This document shows, piece after piece, positions 14,660 through 26,814 of a stretch of 64,000 bases of DNA (the first letter of the stretch is position 1; every line of letters starts with the position of its first letter). The notes beneath the pieces are model-generated. The model searched no databases and had not been told where the DNA came from. It saw nothing but the letters and a program-made list of their open reading frames with translations. Origin of the DNA: Bimastos eiseni (lineage: Eukaryota; Annelida; Clitellata; Crassiclitellata; Lumbricidae); NCBI GenBank assembly GCA_959347315.1, contig OY365814.1, positions 30,945,285 through 31,009,284 of the forward strand, in the 5' to 3' direction. The translations under genes were made by a program, and so were the position numbers.

Positions 14660-14935
14660 CAGAGGGCCTGCTAAGGTTGGTGACTTGGTGGATTAGACAA
14701 GTCGTCAGTAGGGCGGTGGTTAAGATCTCGAGCACCATTAAACAGGCTGTCGCTTGCACGGTTAGCTGGAGATTATCGCACCGTTGTTTGGCGTACGTGC
14801 GGGGTCGCAGAGATGTTTGGGTCTGGATTGAGTACTTGACCGAGTAAGTCGTCCAGATGACCGGTTTCCGCCCTATAACCAAAGGTACATTGGTTCCTTG
14901 CCTTCTAGTTGTGGCTGAATTGGAGATATGTTGGT
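14660..14935 (+). repeat. Interior direct repeat, copy A
   Basis: This segment is repeated, diverged by substitutions and small indels, at 16257-16526. Shared landmarks in the same order are CTAAGGTTGG/TTAAGGTTGG, AGGCTGTCGC, GTACGTGCG, ACCGAGTAAGTCGTCC and ACATTGGTTCCTTGCCTTCT. Confidence 0.8.
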
Positions 14936-15214
14936 GTTTAAAAATGGTGTAGTATGACTCGATCGAAATAGATGTTTCAAAGATGAGTTCATCAAGTATT
15001 GAGGCAGTTGTTTATAGGGGAACTGAACCCCTGGAAGGCATAGGAGCCGTACGAGCTCGGGCATCGTTTGACGTCGTGTCTTCGGTGTGGTCCAATGAGC
15101 GTATGTAAAACGGTGGTGTGCATAGAAAGCTGCCGGTGGAGGTGAATAGACGAATCAGAGATAAGACGCTGTAGCAGCAGAGGCATAGTGCTGCGCATGA
15201 CAAGGACGTTGTAG

Positions 15215-15730
15215 TACCGCTTAATTGCGGTGGTTTTTCGAGCTGATGTCGATGAACATTTTTAGTTTTCTTCTGATGAACGGTTTTAATTTGACGGTTG
15301 GTCATTGTGATGAACGATATCGGTTACAGTTACCGCTTAATTGCGGTGGTTTTCGAATTGTTATCGAAGGACAAGTTTTCAATTTCCTTTTGATGAAAAG
15401 TTTGGGTTTACGCTTGTACAGTGATGGTGTTGCTTTCGTCCACGATGAATTGTTGATCATTTGATGAAGCCCAATGATTTAGTTGTCTGTCTTTTGTGAG
15501 TCTTGATGCGGTACTGAAGAGTGGTTGCACTGGTTTCCGCTTGATTTGCGGTGGATTTCCGGACTATTGCCGAAGAGCAATTTTGAGTTTCCTTTTGATG
15601 AAGCGTTTTGGTTCCATTGTCTTTGTGTATTGTCGATCCTGCCGAAATGCTGAACAGGAGAGTTGTACTGGTCACGGTTGATTTGCGGTGGTTTCATGAA
15701 CTGTTTTTGAGGATTGATGTGCCAGTGTCT
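15215..15730 (+). repeat. Four-copy unit with CCGC/GCGG hairpin in the LARD interior
   Basis: Units begin at about 15215, 15331, 15534 and 15670. Each has a TACCGCTTAATTGCGGTGG-like hairpin, then a second small palindrome, then a TTTCCTTTTGATGAA-like block. Unit length varies from about 115 to 200 bp. Confidence 0.75.
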
Positions 15731-16256
15731 TTTGAGGAGGATCTTTTTCTTTGAACTCTCTGTTGGCGTTTGGCCTATTCGTGATGACCTGCATTCGCCC
15801 ACAACTGGGTCGTTGGAAAGTGACTGGTCTTGTGGGGCGATTTTTGGAAGAATTCTTTCGAGCATGTTTTGTGTAGAATTCACTGTTGAGTTTCGGGTTG
15901 CTGAACAGAGTTGTTGGTTGTATCGTGTCTGACTATGTGTGTGTGTGGATATTGCGATGATAATATTTCGTAGATAGCACGGAGAAAAATGAAGTTTCTT
16001 AATTTGCGAGTGCTTACTTAGAGATCACATGTAAATATGATAATTTTGTTGTACAAGAAAATATGAAAAAAAAAAAATATTACAATGTTAACAGCGGTTG
16101 TCACTTCCCGTGTGCGAAAGTTCGGTTTCGGTTGATTAATTTCGGATGCGTTCGTTACGTGATAGAGTTGAGGTATACTTACAAAATCGGGAGATAGATG
16201 GTGACTTTTCTCTCTTAGGTCCCTTGACCATTGGGTTAGGTGGAGCTCAGGTTCAA

Positions 16257-16526
16257 GATAGATGGCCTGTTAAGGTTGGCGACCCGTGGTTGCCAGTAGG
16301 TTGATGGTTTGGGATTCTTGCACCATTACATAGGCTGTCGCCAGCACTGAATGTTGGAGATATCGCATCGCTGTTGGTGTACGTGCGTGGTAGCAGAGAT
16401 CCTTGGGCACTGGATTGAGTACAGACCGAGTAAGTCGTCCTGATGACCGGTATTCCAGCCTACAACCAAAGCGGTACATTGGTTCCTTGCCTTCTAATTG
16501 GATCTGAGCTGGAGATGTTTCTTTGT
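16257..16526 (+). repeat. Interior direct repeat, copy B
   Basis: This is the diverged second copy of 14660-14935, ending about 60 bases before the right LTR. The divergence contrasts with the near-identical LTRs, so the duplication is older than this insertion. Confidence 0.8.
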
Positions 16527-16573
16527 CACGAGTGGTAGGTCCCGGTTTTGTCGCAGATGCTCCGCATCAACGT

Positions 16574-16586
16574 AAGGTGGGGAGAG
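16574..16586 (+). other. Polypurine tract of the LARD
   Basis: AAGGTGGGGAGAG, purines except one T, directly abuts the TGTGGC start of the right LTR, where plus-strand priming is expected. Confidence 0.8.
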
Positions 16587-19500
16587 TGTGGCGGACAGGC
16601 CACAAGGCTTGAATGAATGATTTATTTAAATAATCGGCTCGCCATAGTGTTATTTTACGTCTATTTTTTTACAGTGTTGCGCATAGGAAGGAAGACCGAT
16701 CGGCGGTTTTTAATTGAGTGCATAGCTTGCAGACGCATGAATTGGCTTGAGTATAGCCTGACATGCGGTGCATCGCTATATATGTGGAGCAGTGGTTCGT
16801 ACTGTTTCATACGTAGAGTGGTTCTCGTACCGCTCCAGGGATCGTTGAGTGTTGCCATATAAATACGACCTCTAGTGACAGCCGCTCTCGCGGTCAGGCC
16901 GGTGCTGCTTTTCGCTGATCTGGTGGGGTGGGCCCCTCTGCCGTCGATCGCAAGACGGACCGTGCCCTGATCGTAGGAGTCAACAGGCTGACAGAGGAAA
17001 GACCGATCGTGAGAAATGCTCACAGGTCTGGGTGCCGTTCGAGAATGCTTACAGACCTGACAGAGAGATAGACTGGGAAAAATCCCCGACCGTGCAGACC
17101 GTGGGAGTTCTGGTGGCCGAGAAATATTCTGGTTGGCTACCTAGATCGGTCATAGTTACTCCTCGAGAATACCAACCGGTTGTCGGATACGTGACCCCGT
17201 CGGTGGCCGTGAGAAATAGAGATCGGGTAAAGCCCCGAGCAACCGAACGCTACATCGAGACAGATTTATGGCGACTGTTGAGACAATTTACGGGAAGAAT
17301 TCCCCAGTGTACACGTTGGTTAAAAGACGGGGAGGGCGGACCCGTGAAGCCGTTGGAAACAGACTGAGAGCTACCGGAGAAGCCGTTGACAAATACTGGA
17401 AAACATGAATATATTCGATAAATACGGGGAGGGTGACCCCATTGTTGCGTTAGATACAGGGAAAGTTCCCTTTGGTACCGAAAACCTGATCAATTGTGAG
17501 CGTCTCCGCATATTCTTTATATTTACGGTTTTCCGTAAATATCTATGCTTGGCTACCTAACGGTGGTCATACTTACTCCTCTCGTTTACCAGCAATCTAT
17601 TGAATTGCGTGTCTGATCGAAATGTCTTAGGTCGCGGTTTCCCCGCGTATCTTTACTTGAGTTACTAAACGTAATATCTGTACTTGCGGTGTCCCCGCAG
17701 TATGTCTTCTTGATTGTCTTACGGTCTTTCGGTAAATATTCTTACTGGCTACCTATGTCGGTCACACTTACTCCTCTCGTTTTCCAGAAATCTATTCACT
17801 TGTGTGTCTAGTTGCAATATCTTGGCTCGCGGTTTCCCCGCGAGGCATCTACTAATTTCTTCTTGTAGATCTAACTACATAATCTCTTTTCGAGGACTTC
17901 CTCGAAAGATCTGCCAGTGGTTCGTTCCAGTGTATAAGAGACAGAGTACAATTGCTTCAGAGAAAGTGATTATTATAATACAGGTCTGTGTGAAACATAG
18001 AGGTAACGTGGTGACACTTACCTCAGTTGCCTGTGAGAGAATCGAGTCTGAGAAACGAGAGTTGGTGCATTACCGTTGGTCAGATCTCTAGGTGACGAAT
18101 ACAAATATGTTCCTACGATGGGATGAATAAATGCAGTCGATGAGAGTTAAAGACATGTGAGAGTCTGGGTGATCGGATATTAAAGTATATGACAGATGCA
18201 AGCCGGCCGAGAAATATACTCGTTGGCTACCTAGTTCGGTCACAGATACTCCTCCCGTTTTCCCCAGGTTGTCGGAGACATGAAAATTCGGGTGGCCGCA
18301 AGAGATACAAGCCGAGTAGATTCTCGCAGTAGCAGCCGTACAAACCGAGAGAGCTGCCGGTGGAGAGTTGGCACATACGGGGAAAGTTCCCCATTGAATA
18401 CGTTCGATAGAAATATCGGGGAAATTCCCGAAGGACCCGCTGGAATTACACGTGGAGGGTGAACACGTTAGAAGAGCACGTGACAAACAAGAGAAAACAC
18501 TGGTGCCGATTGATACTTTCAGGTTACTAGTCAAGTAACTCTTCTTAATGGCTTTATAGTCGTTCGATAGATACTCTTGTTTGTTACCTACATTGGTCAT
18601 AGTTACTCCTCCCGGTTTCCCGAGTATCAGAATTTATTACGGTGTTGGCGGACAATTGCCAACGCAGAGGACGGTCAATCGTGTGCATGATAACTTATGC
18701 GTGTGAGGCCGGTATGCCACACACGGAAATGGGCCAAGAGGCCGACGTGAAAGTCTGGGCAGTCGGAACCCAGGGTAAAGATAGTAAGCAGACCAAGAAT
18801 TGATCGATGCGTAAATATTACTGTTGGCTACCTACGTTGGTCATAGATACTCCTCCCGTTTTCCCGAAGTGTATCTACTTGCGTGTCTGATCGAAGTGAT
18901 CGATACGAGTACGTTTGGGTAATCGGGTACCCAGGTGAATACATGGTTGCTTGTTGTTACACACAGTTCTGAGAGCTGACTGAAGTGCGAGGTCGGGCCC
19001 CTTCGTGCGTAGGTCGGATCGAAGATCTGTGTGCAGATAGCGAAGGTTATAGACAGAAGACCTTCGCTATCAGTGTCCGTGAATATCATGCCAGTGTCAT
19101 TTTTATCGAAGCAGAATATATCAGTGTTGGTGGGTAACTGCTAACACAGAGGACGGGAACTTAGTCAGTCAAATGTGCATGACAAAATATACGTGTTGAG
19201 CAGAAGGCGTGATAGATACGTGTTGGAGATTACATGACTAAGAGCTGTGCGACTTGTGGTGTCTAGGACGGCAGAGGTTAGAGAGTTTGGGATAGTAATG
19301 TCTAAGAGTATAAGACGTTGGATTTAGCTACCGATAATTGTATAGACCGAAATGGCTTATGGACTTGTTTCAAATATGTCTGAACCTCGTAACTTAAGAG
19401 AACGTTTGGTGTCCCTAAATGGCGATAGTTTCAGAGTCACAAGATGCTGAACGGTACGACATCAGGTAGAGGAAGACGAGGCTAGTAGCTTGGAAGGTAT

Positions 19501-19822
19501 GCAAGGCGAGGAAGACTCCTGCCGGTATGATTATGAACCCTGTTTTGAGTACGGCCATCCTCAGAACGTTGCCCATCCGGCGACCGTGGAATAGGCAGAG
19601 TCAGACCTCGTTACTAATTCGAGCCGTATTTCCTTTCTTGGAGAAGAGACCCGTTCCTAATCTTGCCTGGTGATAGTGAACATCCTGGTAGATATAGAGT
19701 AACCGTTTGGCATTGAGATTTGGTAAGGTAGTGAGTGACTCGGGCGACTCCAGGCGTGTCAGCAAGCTGGGGTCGACACCGTCCGTTAGCGCTAGGCAGG
19801 CGCTCGGGCGGCAGAAGCCACA
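16587..19822 (+). repeat. Right long terminal repeat of the LARD
   Basis: The repeat is 3236 bp, with every landmark offset by 6728 from the left LTR until the AGTG duplication near 19733. Near-identity of the LTRs implies a recent insertion or recent conversion. Confidence 0.9.
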
Positions 19823-22800
19823 ACACTAGGTTCAAGACAGTTCGAGACAGTAAAAGACAAGTGATCCTATATAAAAGGCTGTAAAATACTAATGTGTATC
19901 AGTTTTCGGGAATAAGGTTCATTTGTAATTTCAATTTGAAACTTAATTATAATGTATATTGTACCAATTCCCAAGAACAGTTTTTATATTGCCGAGTTTT
20001 ATCTTTGTCCATATTTATTCTTCGGCCTATCTTCTGAATAGTATAAAGAAAGCACGTCTGAAATCTTCTAGACGATTTTAAACAAGCAAATTCGATACCA
20101 AATACAAAACGAAATTATAAATTTGCGCATATCCTTACTCACCCTGAGAAACTCGAAGTTGTTCCGATCGTTTCGGTTATGATTTACATCAATGACAAAC
20201 CAAATACCAATAGCCAATTGTTTGTCAATAGGCCTAACCTCAAATTGCGTAAACGCAAACTTCACAATTTCAGGTTCTCTCTCAGACATTTTTCCACTTT
20301 AAGACAATTGAATTGATTTCAGTATTATGTGAACTCGCGCGTTAACCAGAATTTCCGTTTCTCGTAAATTCCGGTTTCAGCTTCTAGCGCAAAATTTTAA
20401 TGCAGCTAACGCGAAACTTATCGAGACCGCTTGTTCGAGACAGAACAAGACTCACTTCGAGACAGTTTCTAAAAATTCGAGACACTACCTCGAGACCGAG
20501 ACAGCAGGCTTCCGAGACCGAGACACTAAAAACTGTTTCGAGCGTCTCGAGACCGAGACAGTGTCTCGAGATCATACAACTCTGGTGAAATTACAGGATC
20601 ATCTGCGCGACATAATTCTACAATTACATAGGCAACAAACAATTAATCCAGGAAACTGCAGGACTGGATCTATATAGACCCCGTTGTTCTAACTACACAA
20701 TAATTGTAGGCAAAATACGCTGTGACTCATAATTATTTAATATTTAATTCTGCACTTCATTTCTCATTTTTGAAGCTTCCCACGAGCTTAGATATACATA
20801 ATCGAAGAAACAAGTATTGAGATTAGCGACAGAGAATGCTGAAGTTCAACTGTATTGGACAGACGGGAACGCGCCCCTCAATCGGTAGGTGGCGTAGAAC
20901 GTGTTTGAAAATAAAAATATTAATTGGTATTATTGTGGCGGCCTATTTATAAATTTTTAACCTATTAATTTGTTGACTAAACGAAACAGCATCCTTTCTG
21001 TGCGATGATTGATGTGAAATTAATCATAATTAAATCTAAAATTGTACGCTCATTTGAGAGGTGTCGCGCACACGAATCGCTAGGTGGCATCGTACATGTT
21101 TTATTGAATTTACAATAATGATTATGATTGCTATTATTACTTTAGCTTATTTACCATTTAACACTGCTATTTAGTGAGTAAATAAAACTACTTTCCTCTA
21201 AGTCCAATAATTGATTGCCAAAAATAAGGCGCAGCCGACAGTTGATTCATGTAAGTATACTCTTAGACACCTTTATTTAAGGAGGTATTGGTACGATACT
21301 TTATAAGTATTGCGACGCGCATATCAGATAGTTGGGAGTGGACGGGTTGATAGCTACACATTCTGAGGATAGGCCCTGTGGTCCAGTGAATGCACTTGCA
21401 TTTGAGGAGGAATGTGTAGCGGTTCCCCGGCTCCCAACTTTTGCAAAGCTTCCGTTTTGACGTTCCAATTTCTCGTTGAAGAAAGCTTCAATTTTTCTGT
21501 CCAACAGTAATCATTGATGGACAAAGATAGCGCTGCTGAAATTAATATTTGAGGAACTTTATTCTGTAGAGGCATTGCATGGGTTACAACATAGTGCATG
21601 TTTTGTCCTTTCTCAAGACGAATTTCTTTTATATAGAAGAGATTAGTGTGCGCTGAGAGATGCGCTAAATGAACAAAGATATTTAAATACCACACAATAC
21701 AATATGTGATGGCTACCGTACCTGACTTTTAGGGGAGTAGGCCAACACTTCTGCCAATGCCCTCAACTTCCACTCCTTTTCACCATCTATTATCCTTTGC
21801 CTCTTCCTCGTCCCCTCTTCTTTCTTTCTGTTCTCATGGATCCTCTCCTTCTGCTGTCTATTACTATCCATTGTATTCTCATTCAATTCCCATGCTAATC
21901 CCCTCATCTTTCCCTCCTCCCCTTCAGTACCCTTCAATTTTTCTCCACCTCCTTATCATTCATTCCTCACCTACCCATACTCTCCGATTTCAACACTTCG
22001 TCCCATTTCCATGCTCCTCGCTTATTACTCCCATCCTCATTAGCCCTTCCCTCCGTTCTAATCCTCACCCATCTTCCGTTCTCCGCCACTCCACCTCATC
22101 CTCTGCCCTCCCCATTATTATAGTGATCCGTTAACAGATCCGGTTCAAGGCCTTATGCATGTCCTTAGTATAAAGCTGCTTACAAGCGGACAGCAAACAC
22201 ACTGTAATAAGTAATTCTAAATAAGACTCATAGGAGTCATGAATCAGTTGTCGTTACCGAACGGACGTTCCAAAGAAGAGTTTTATTGGAACACATGCGT
22301 TCCGAGGGTTCCATAATCTACCATTGCATTGTGAGCAGTGGGAACGCAGACACAGGATTTCGAGAGCAGTGGGAACGCCGTTCCCACTTTAAACCCTGCG
22401 TATTGTATGATCTTTGTTAAATCAGCAAGTAACTCATCAATGCATTGTACCCAGAGAATAGAAAGGTTTTGAGGAGGGAGAAAGACATGGCAAGATGAAC
22501 AAAAGCAACACATACAGATGAGGAAAAGGCATTCAATGTGGACTGGCAAAATGGTCTAGTTTAGCCCATACTTCATAGCTCATCTGGTCTTAACTTGTGG
22601 AACAAACGGGTCAGCTAGGACCAATGAGAAGTTGCAGATAGGAAATGTGCTGCGTTGGGAGAAGTGTGGCCAGAGTTTTACAGTGTTCCGTGACCAGAAC
22701 TGCAAGCAACCACGAACAAGTCGGTCACCTACAATTGTCTGCCAGGAAGGCAACGGGAAACCGCCTCACTTGGGTAGTATAAAAGCCAAAGGAGTTGCCT

Positions 22801-23278
22801 TTGGGCAGAGGAATTAGCTCAAATTACATGCATCGCCCACCTCCTAATTTGGGCTCTGGACTGGCAACACAGGAAACCTTAGTGGAGAGACTACGGGTGA
22901 CGTCAATCTATCTTACTCCTTACAACGAATCTAGTCTTGTTTAACTGCAATGATGACTTGACAAATTACATACAAATGGATAAGTTTATACCTGCAGTAT
23001 GGATATGGTTTCGATATTGACTTTAACTCTGACCCTGCCCTCCTGCCTGCTATGCAACAGCAGACAAGAGATAGATTGAAAGAACTGTGCAGTTGGAAAG
23101 AGGGACAAAACAATCGAGTCATGCAAGGAAACAGAAAGTGACCATTAAAACATTTAATATAAACATCAAAACCTATAAAAAAAATGACATGACGTTGTCC
23201 GCATTTGTCTGTAGTTTCATTCAACCATAAACAAAGTTCAGAAAACCCTTTCCGATTTTCCCGCAATCGTATTGACGT
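19823..23278. other. Intergenic stretch between the LARD and the helicase gene
   Basis: No exon chain is recognised. It holds the right part of the CGAGACCGAGACAG repeat (19823-20580) and a CT-rich tract at 21750-22110. At 22730-22830 lies a repeat body containing GGAAGGCAACGGGAAACCGC that recurs at 32510-32600. A minus-strand open stretch at 21301-21695 has no motif I can name. Confidence 0.5.
20410..20580. repeat. CGAGACCGAGACAG repeat cluster, right part
   Basis: CGAGACCGAGACA- and TTCGAGACAG-type words occur at least six times in 170 bp. The same words flank the LARD insertion at 9800-9858 and 19823-19860, so the cluster is one repeat family split by the element. Confidence 0.65.
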
Positions 23279-26200
23279 CTAATAATCTTGTTCGTTGTTG
23301 TCTCGACCCTGGAAACGAAAATTACTCCTTGACGACGGAGAGAATTTCCTGCTGCTCTGTCTACGATGATCATAGTTGTGATAGTCTGGATTTCGTCCGT
23401 AGCTCTCAGCTTCCTCGTTGTCTTCGTACAACGATCCTCTTGCCTTCACGTATCGACTTGTTACACCGGTGTTCCTGTTTCTCCATGACTTAGAATTACC
23501 ATTTGATTTACTTCTTGGTGGAAAGGAAGATTCTAATAGTTCCGGCAGTTCCGATGCGACGCTGAGGCTGTCGTATTTTCCATTTTGCCAGCGTTCCTCC
23601 ACTAGACTGTCGTATGTTGATGGTAGATCGAAAACACAACCCTTCAACAACAAAAATAATACTTTTAACCTTCCTCACAGGTGAGGCAGAGGTCACAGAG
23701 GCATTTAAAAAGTTGATGGTCGATGCTGGCCACCTGTGATTCGCCCAACCATCAACATAGCTTCCATAAGACATTACTGTTTGCCAACATCTAGGTCTCT
23801 CTAGGAAGCACTTCTGAATTCTAACCGCCGGGACAAAACCTTTAAAGAGTGATTGGCCAATGGAGAGAAGCCATCCCTTAGGGAGGGAGGAAGGTCATTC
23901 CATATACGCGGGACACACAACAGCAATCGCCCACTGTTTGGCAAAGTCTTAGTCGTAGGAAGAAAAAAATCAAGACTGAATTACAAGGGGCTATTGAACT
24001 TCAAAATAACCAAGTTTTACTGTCGTACTGGAGTTAAAAATAATCAAGTTTTACTGTATGACAATGTTCTTATATAACCACAGGTGAGAGGTAAACAAAA
24101 AACTACAATCACAAAAGTTTATACAAAAAATCCAACAAAGCAACTGAACCTGTTTGTCAGCACAGAAGCGCATTCCAGTAATTCTTTCAGTGACATCGTT
24201 AGGGATGTGCTTTTGGAGTGACCGCCAAGCGTAGCCGAGCCTGTTCATCTCAGACGTTGTTTTGAACAGGTATGTTGTGTAGCCCTATCAAGATCAAATA
24301 TGCCAATTAACAGTAGCCAATTAAAAACGTGACAAATTAAAAAATCAAGAAACAACAGTGATAACAGTGCCCAAAAAGTTTAGATTCAACTCAATGACTT
24401 CTATAGCACTGTTGCAATGCAAAAAGCATTGGTAAATGTTTGCATCAAAGTTGATCACAGGCAACAATTATGTTCAAATCCAACAGGTCAGGGAAATCAG
24501 AGACCCAGATTCTGAACAGTAACCACCTTAAGATTATCATTAGTGAATAGTTATTCTGTGAGAAGCCCTATACAAATCTAAAAATACAATACAATTAGTC
24601 AGATAAAAAAAACAATTGAAGAATACAATAATTTTACTATTAGTAATGATAATACTGTTTATTGCCAAAATCTCAAAAGATGCCGGTTGGACAACATTAA
24701 TTAGTTTCGAGAGCAGAAATAGAAAATATTGATCGACGAGAACGACATCAACAAACGACGTACGGTGCGTGATGTAAGAATAGATCTTTGTTTGTCGCTG
24801 GTCGACCCAGAGATAACCGCAAGAGCAGCGGCTAGAGCTGGAATTGCTCCACGCTCCGCAACGAGCGCCTCTGCAATCTTCTTAAAACTCTCGATTGTGG
24901 CTTCCGAAACCATTTTCAAAGAGCTGGAATAGGAAGATGCAAAAGTCAAATTCAGCAGTCTTCAATTTTGCAGCACAATGAAGCTGCTGCACATCTTTAG
25001 CAGCTTCCTTCTGCCCTCCTTACTACGATAAAGCGTCTCTGATAAGGTTGTACTGTGAGAGGCGCTTTATAAATCTAAATCCGTAAATAGAATAGAATAG
25101 AAAGAAATTTGCTTTGTAATAGCCTCCATAGTGCCATTGCAAGTTATTTGTTATGACAAACTAGATGGTGCCGCTTAAACTAAACAGAATGCACAACAAT
25201 GCATTACTGATTGCTCATTGTCTACACTCCAGCGAGTGAATGGCAACTATCGTCGATGCGTTGACAGACAAATTTAAGTTTTGGTAGCCAACAATTATTG
25301 CAGTCTTCTTTTCTCAGGTGATTATCTGCTATCACAATGATGATGGAGTCATACTAACCTGGCAGCATCCTCTGCCGAAGCTGCCATGATCTCAGACTGC
25401 GATGGAGCGGCCAGCCTCTTAAACGCAAAACCCTGGAAAAGAAAACACATCCATGAAACAATTCACAGCAAAAGAGTTTTGATGCATTGACACCCATTTA
25501 AATTACACCAAGCGACAATTATTGGCCGAGATCTGGACATATATGTCTAATTTGATTTCTTCTGACCTTGAAAAGACCGTAGGTTCAAAACTTTTCCCAG
25601 ATCTAGTCGAGTCAAGAAGAACAATAAAGTTAATCCAAATCGGACGCTTTTAATCAAAAGTGCATATTTTACAAAAAGGGTCCAAGATACGGACATAGTC
25701 GCCTGCAGTCCTCATAGTTTAAGAGGTCTATGCAGTAAAACCACATGATATAGCAGTAATAGAGGTTAGATCTGCCACACACACCCATAGAGACGTACTG
25801 CTTAGTAGAAGTAGATAGTCTTAGTTTTAAGTTACCTCTAATTATTGATTCACACACAAAAACAACTATTTATCATCGTAATTTTAGTTTATGCCACGTC
25901 AGCTTGGATATTTTTGGAAATAAACTAATACTGATTGATCGTCTGATCATTATACTGTTGACCTCAATGGGGCTAGTGGGCATCGGACCCGAGTCCTGCC
26001 AATCTTCTTGTCACTGCCATCACCCTACCCCGAAATTCAGAACCTAATCAGGTGGAGGTCACTCTTTTGACCACTGCAAAAACCCACGTCCAGTTTTCGC
26101 GTCCGGGCGAACAGGAACAGAACCTTGACAGCTGCAACTCACCGCTGTTTTCTCCAGTGACCTCAGATCCTGCAGCTCTGATGGCTTGTACAGAAGGACA

Positions 26201-26774
26201 GAGACCCCGACTCGACCCGCTCGTCCCGTCCGACCTGAGCGATGGATGTACGAGTCAACGTCCTGAGCAAAAAGAACAAAACCTGATTTGCATAATTTAT
26301 ACTTTCAATATGACGACATACCTTTGTCCGTAATTTCAAAACTTCGAACATAACAAGTCAATGAACTTTTATTTCATTACATAACAATTTTTGCCATATA
26401 GTCAGTGAGCTAAGAAAATACAAAATAGCTAGCATGTGCCAAAGTAAAGAAACACAGCTTAATAATTCTCACCCATTCCAACTGATTCGAACAGCGCTGC
26501 ATTAATGCTTGATTACATTACGTTACAAGTAAAACCGACCAACTGCTAGGTAAGATCAAGGTTACAAACAATCAATATGTTTAACAAACCTTTGAGGGAC
26601 TGCACTGAATGACGAGATCGACCTCTGGAATGTCGAGACCTCTTGCAGCGACATCTGTCGCGATCAGACACTTGTAACGTCCGTCACGGAAACCCTGGAC
26701 ACATTAACAATAGCATGTCGTGATTAGCATAAGTCCATAATTCAAAAGAGTCTCAAGCAAAATACAATCAGACT

Positions 26775-26814
<40 letters not shown>

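Larger units (their letters stand above)
13091..16586 (+). other. Non-coding interior of the LARD
   Basis: These 3496 bases between the LTRs have stops in all frames and no protease, polymerase or zinc-knuckle motif. They hold an internal duplication of about 260 bp (14660-14935 and 16257-16526) and a four-copy unit at 15215-15730. What remains may act as packaging or structural RNA, but this is an inference. Confidence 0.7.
9859..19822 (+). mobile_element. Full-length non-autonomous LTR retrotransposon (LARD-like), 9.96 kb
   Basis: Two direct repeats of 3232 and 3236 bp begin TGTGGC and end GCCACA, a perfect 6-bp terminal inversion. They flank a 3496-bp interior (13091-16586). A candidate primer-binding site starts 2 bases after the left LTR, a polypurine tract ends just before the right LTR, and ACAC flanks both sides. 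Neither interior nor LTRs contain a frame resembling gag, protease, reverse transcriptase, RNase H or integrase; the longest frames have no family motif. Very long LTRs around a non-coding interior of about 3.5 kb define LARDs, best known from plants. The orientation comes from the PBS and PPT. It must be moved by the enzymes of an autonomous element not present here. Confidence 0.85.

Noticed and set aside
9859..19822. Simple segmental duplication as explanation of the 3.2-kb direct repeats
   Set aside because: The TGTGGC/GCCACA ends, PBS and PPT at the exact borders and flanking ACAC fit an LTR element much better.
21301..21695. Two overlapping minus-strand open frames that might be an exon
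   Set aside because: I recognise no family and cannot attach them to neighbouring exons by splice signals. Unsupported.
21713..22134. Open frames on both strands in a proline/serine-rich translation
   Set aside because: They are explained by CT-rich low-complexity DNA.
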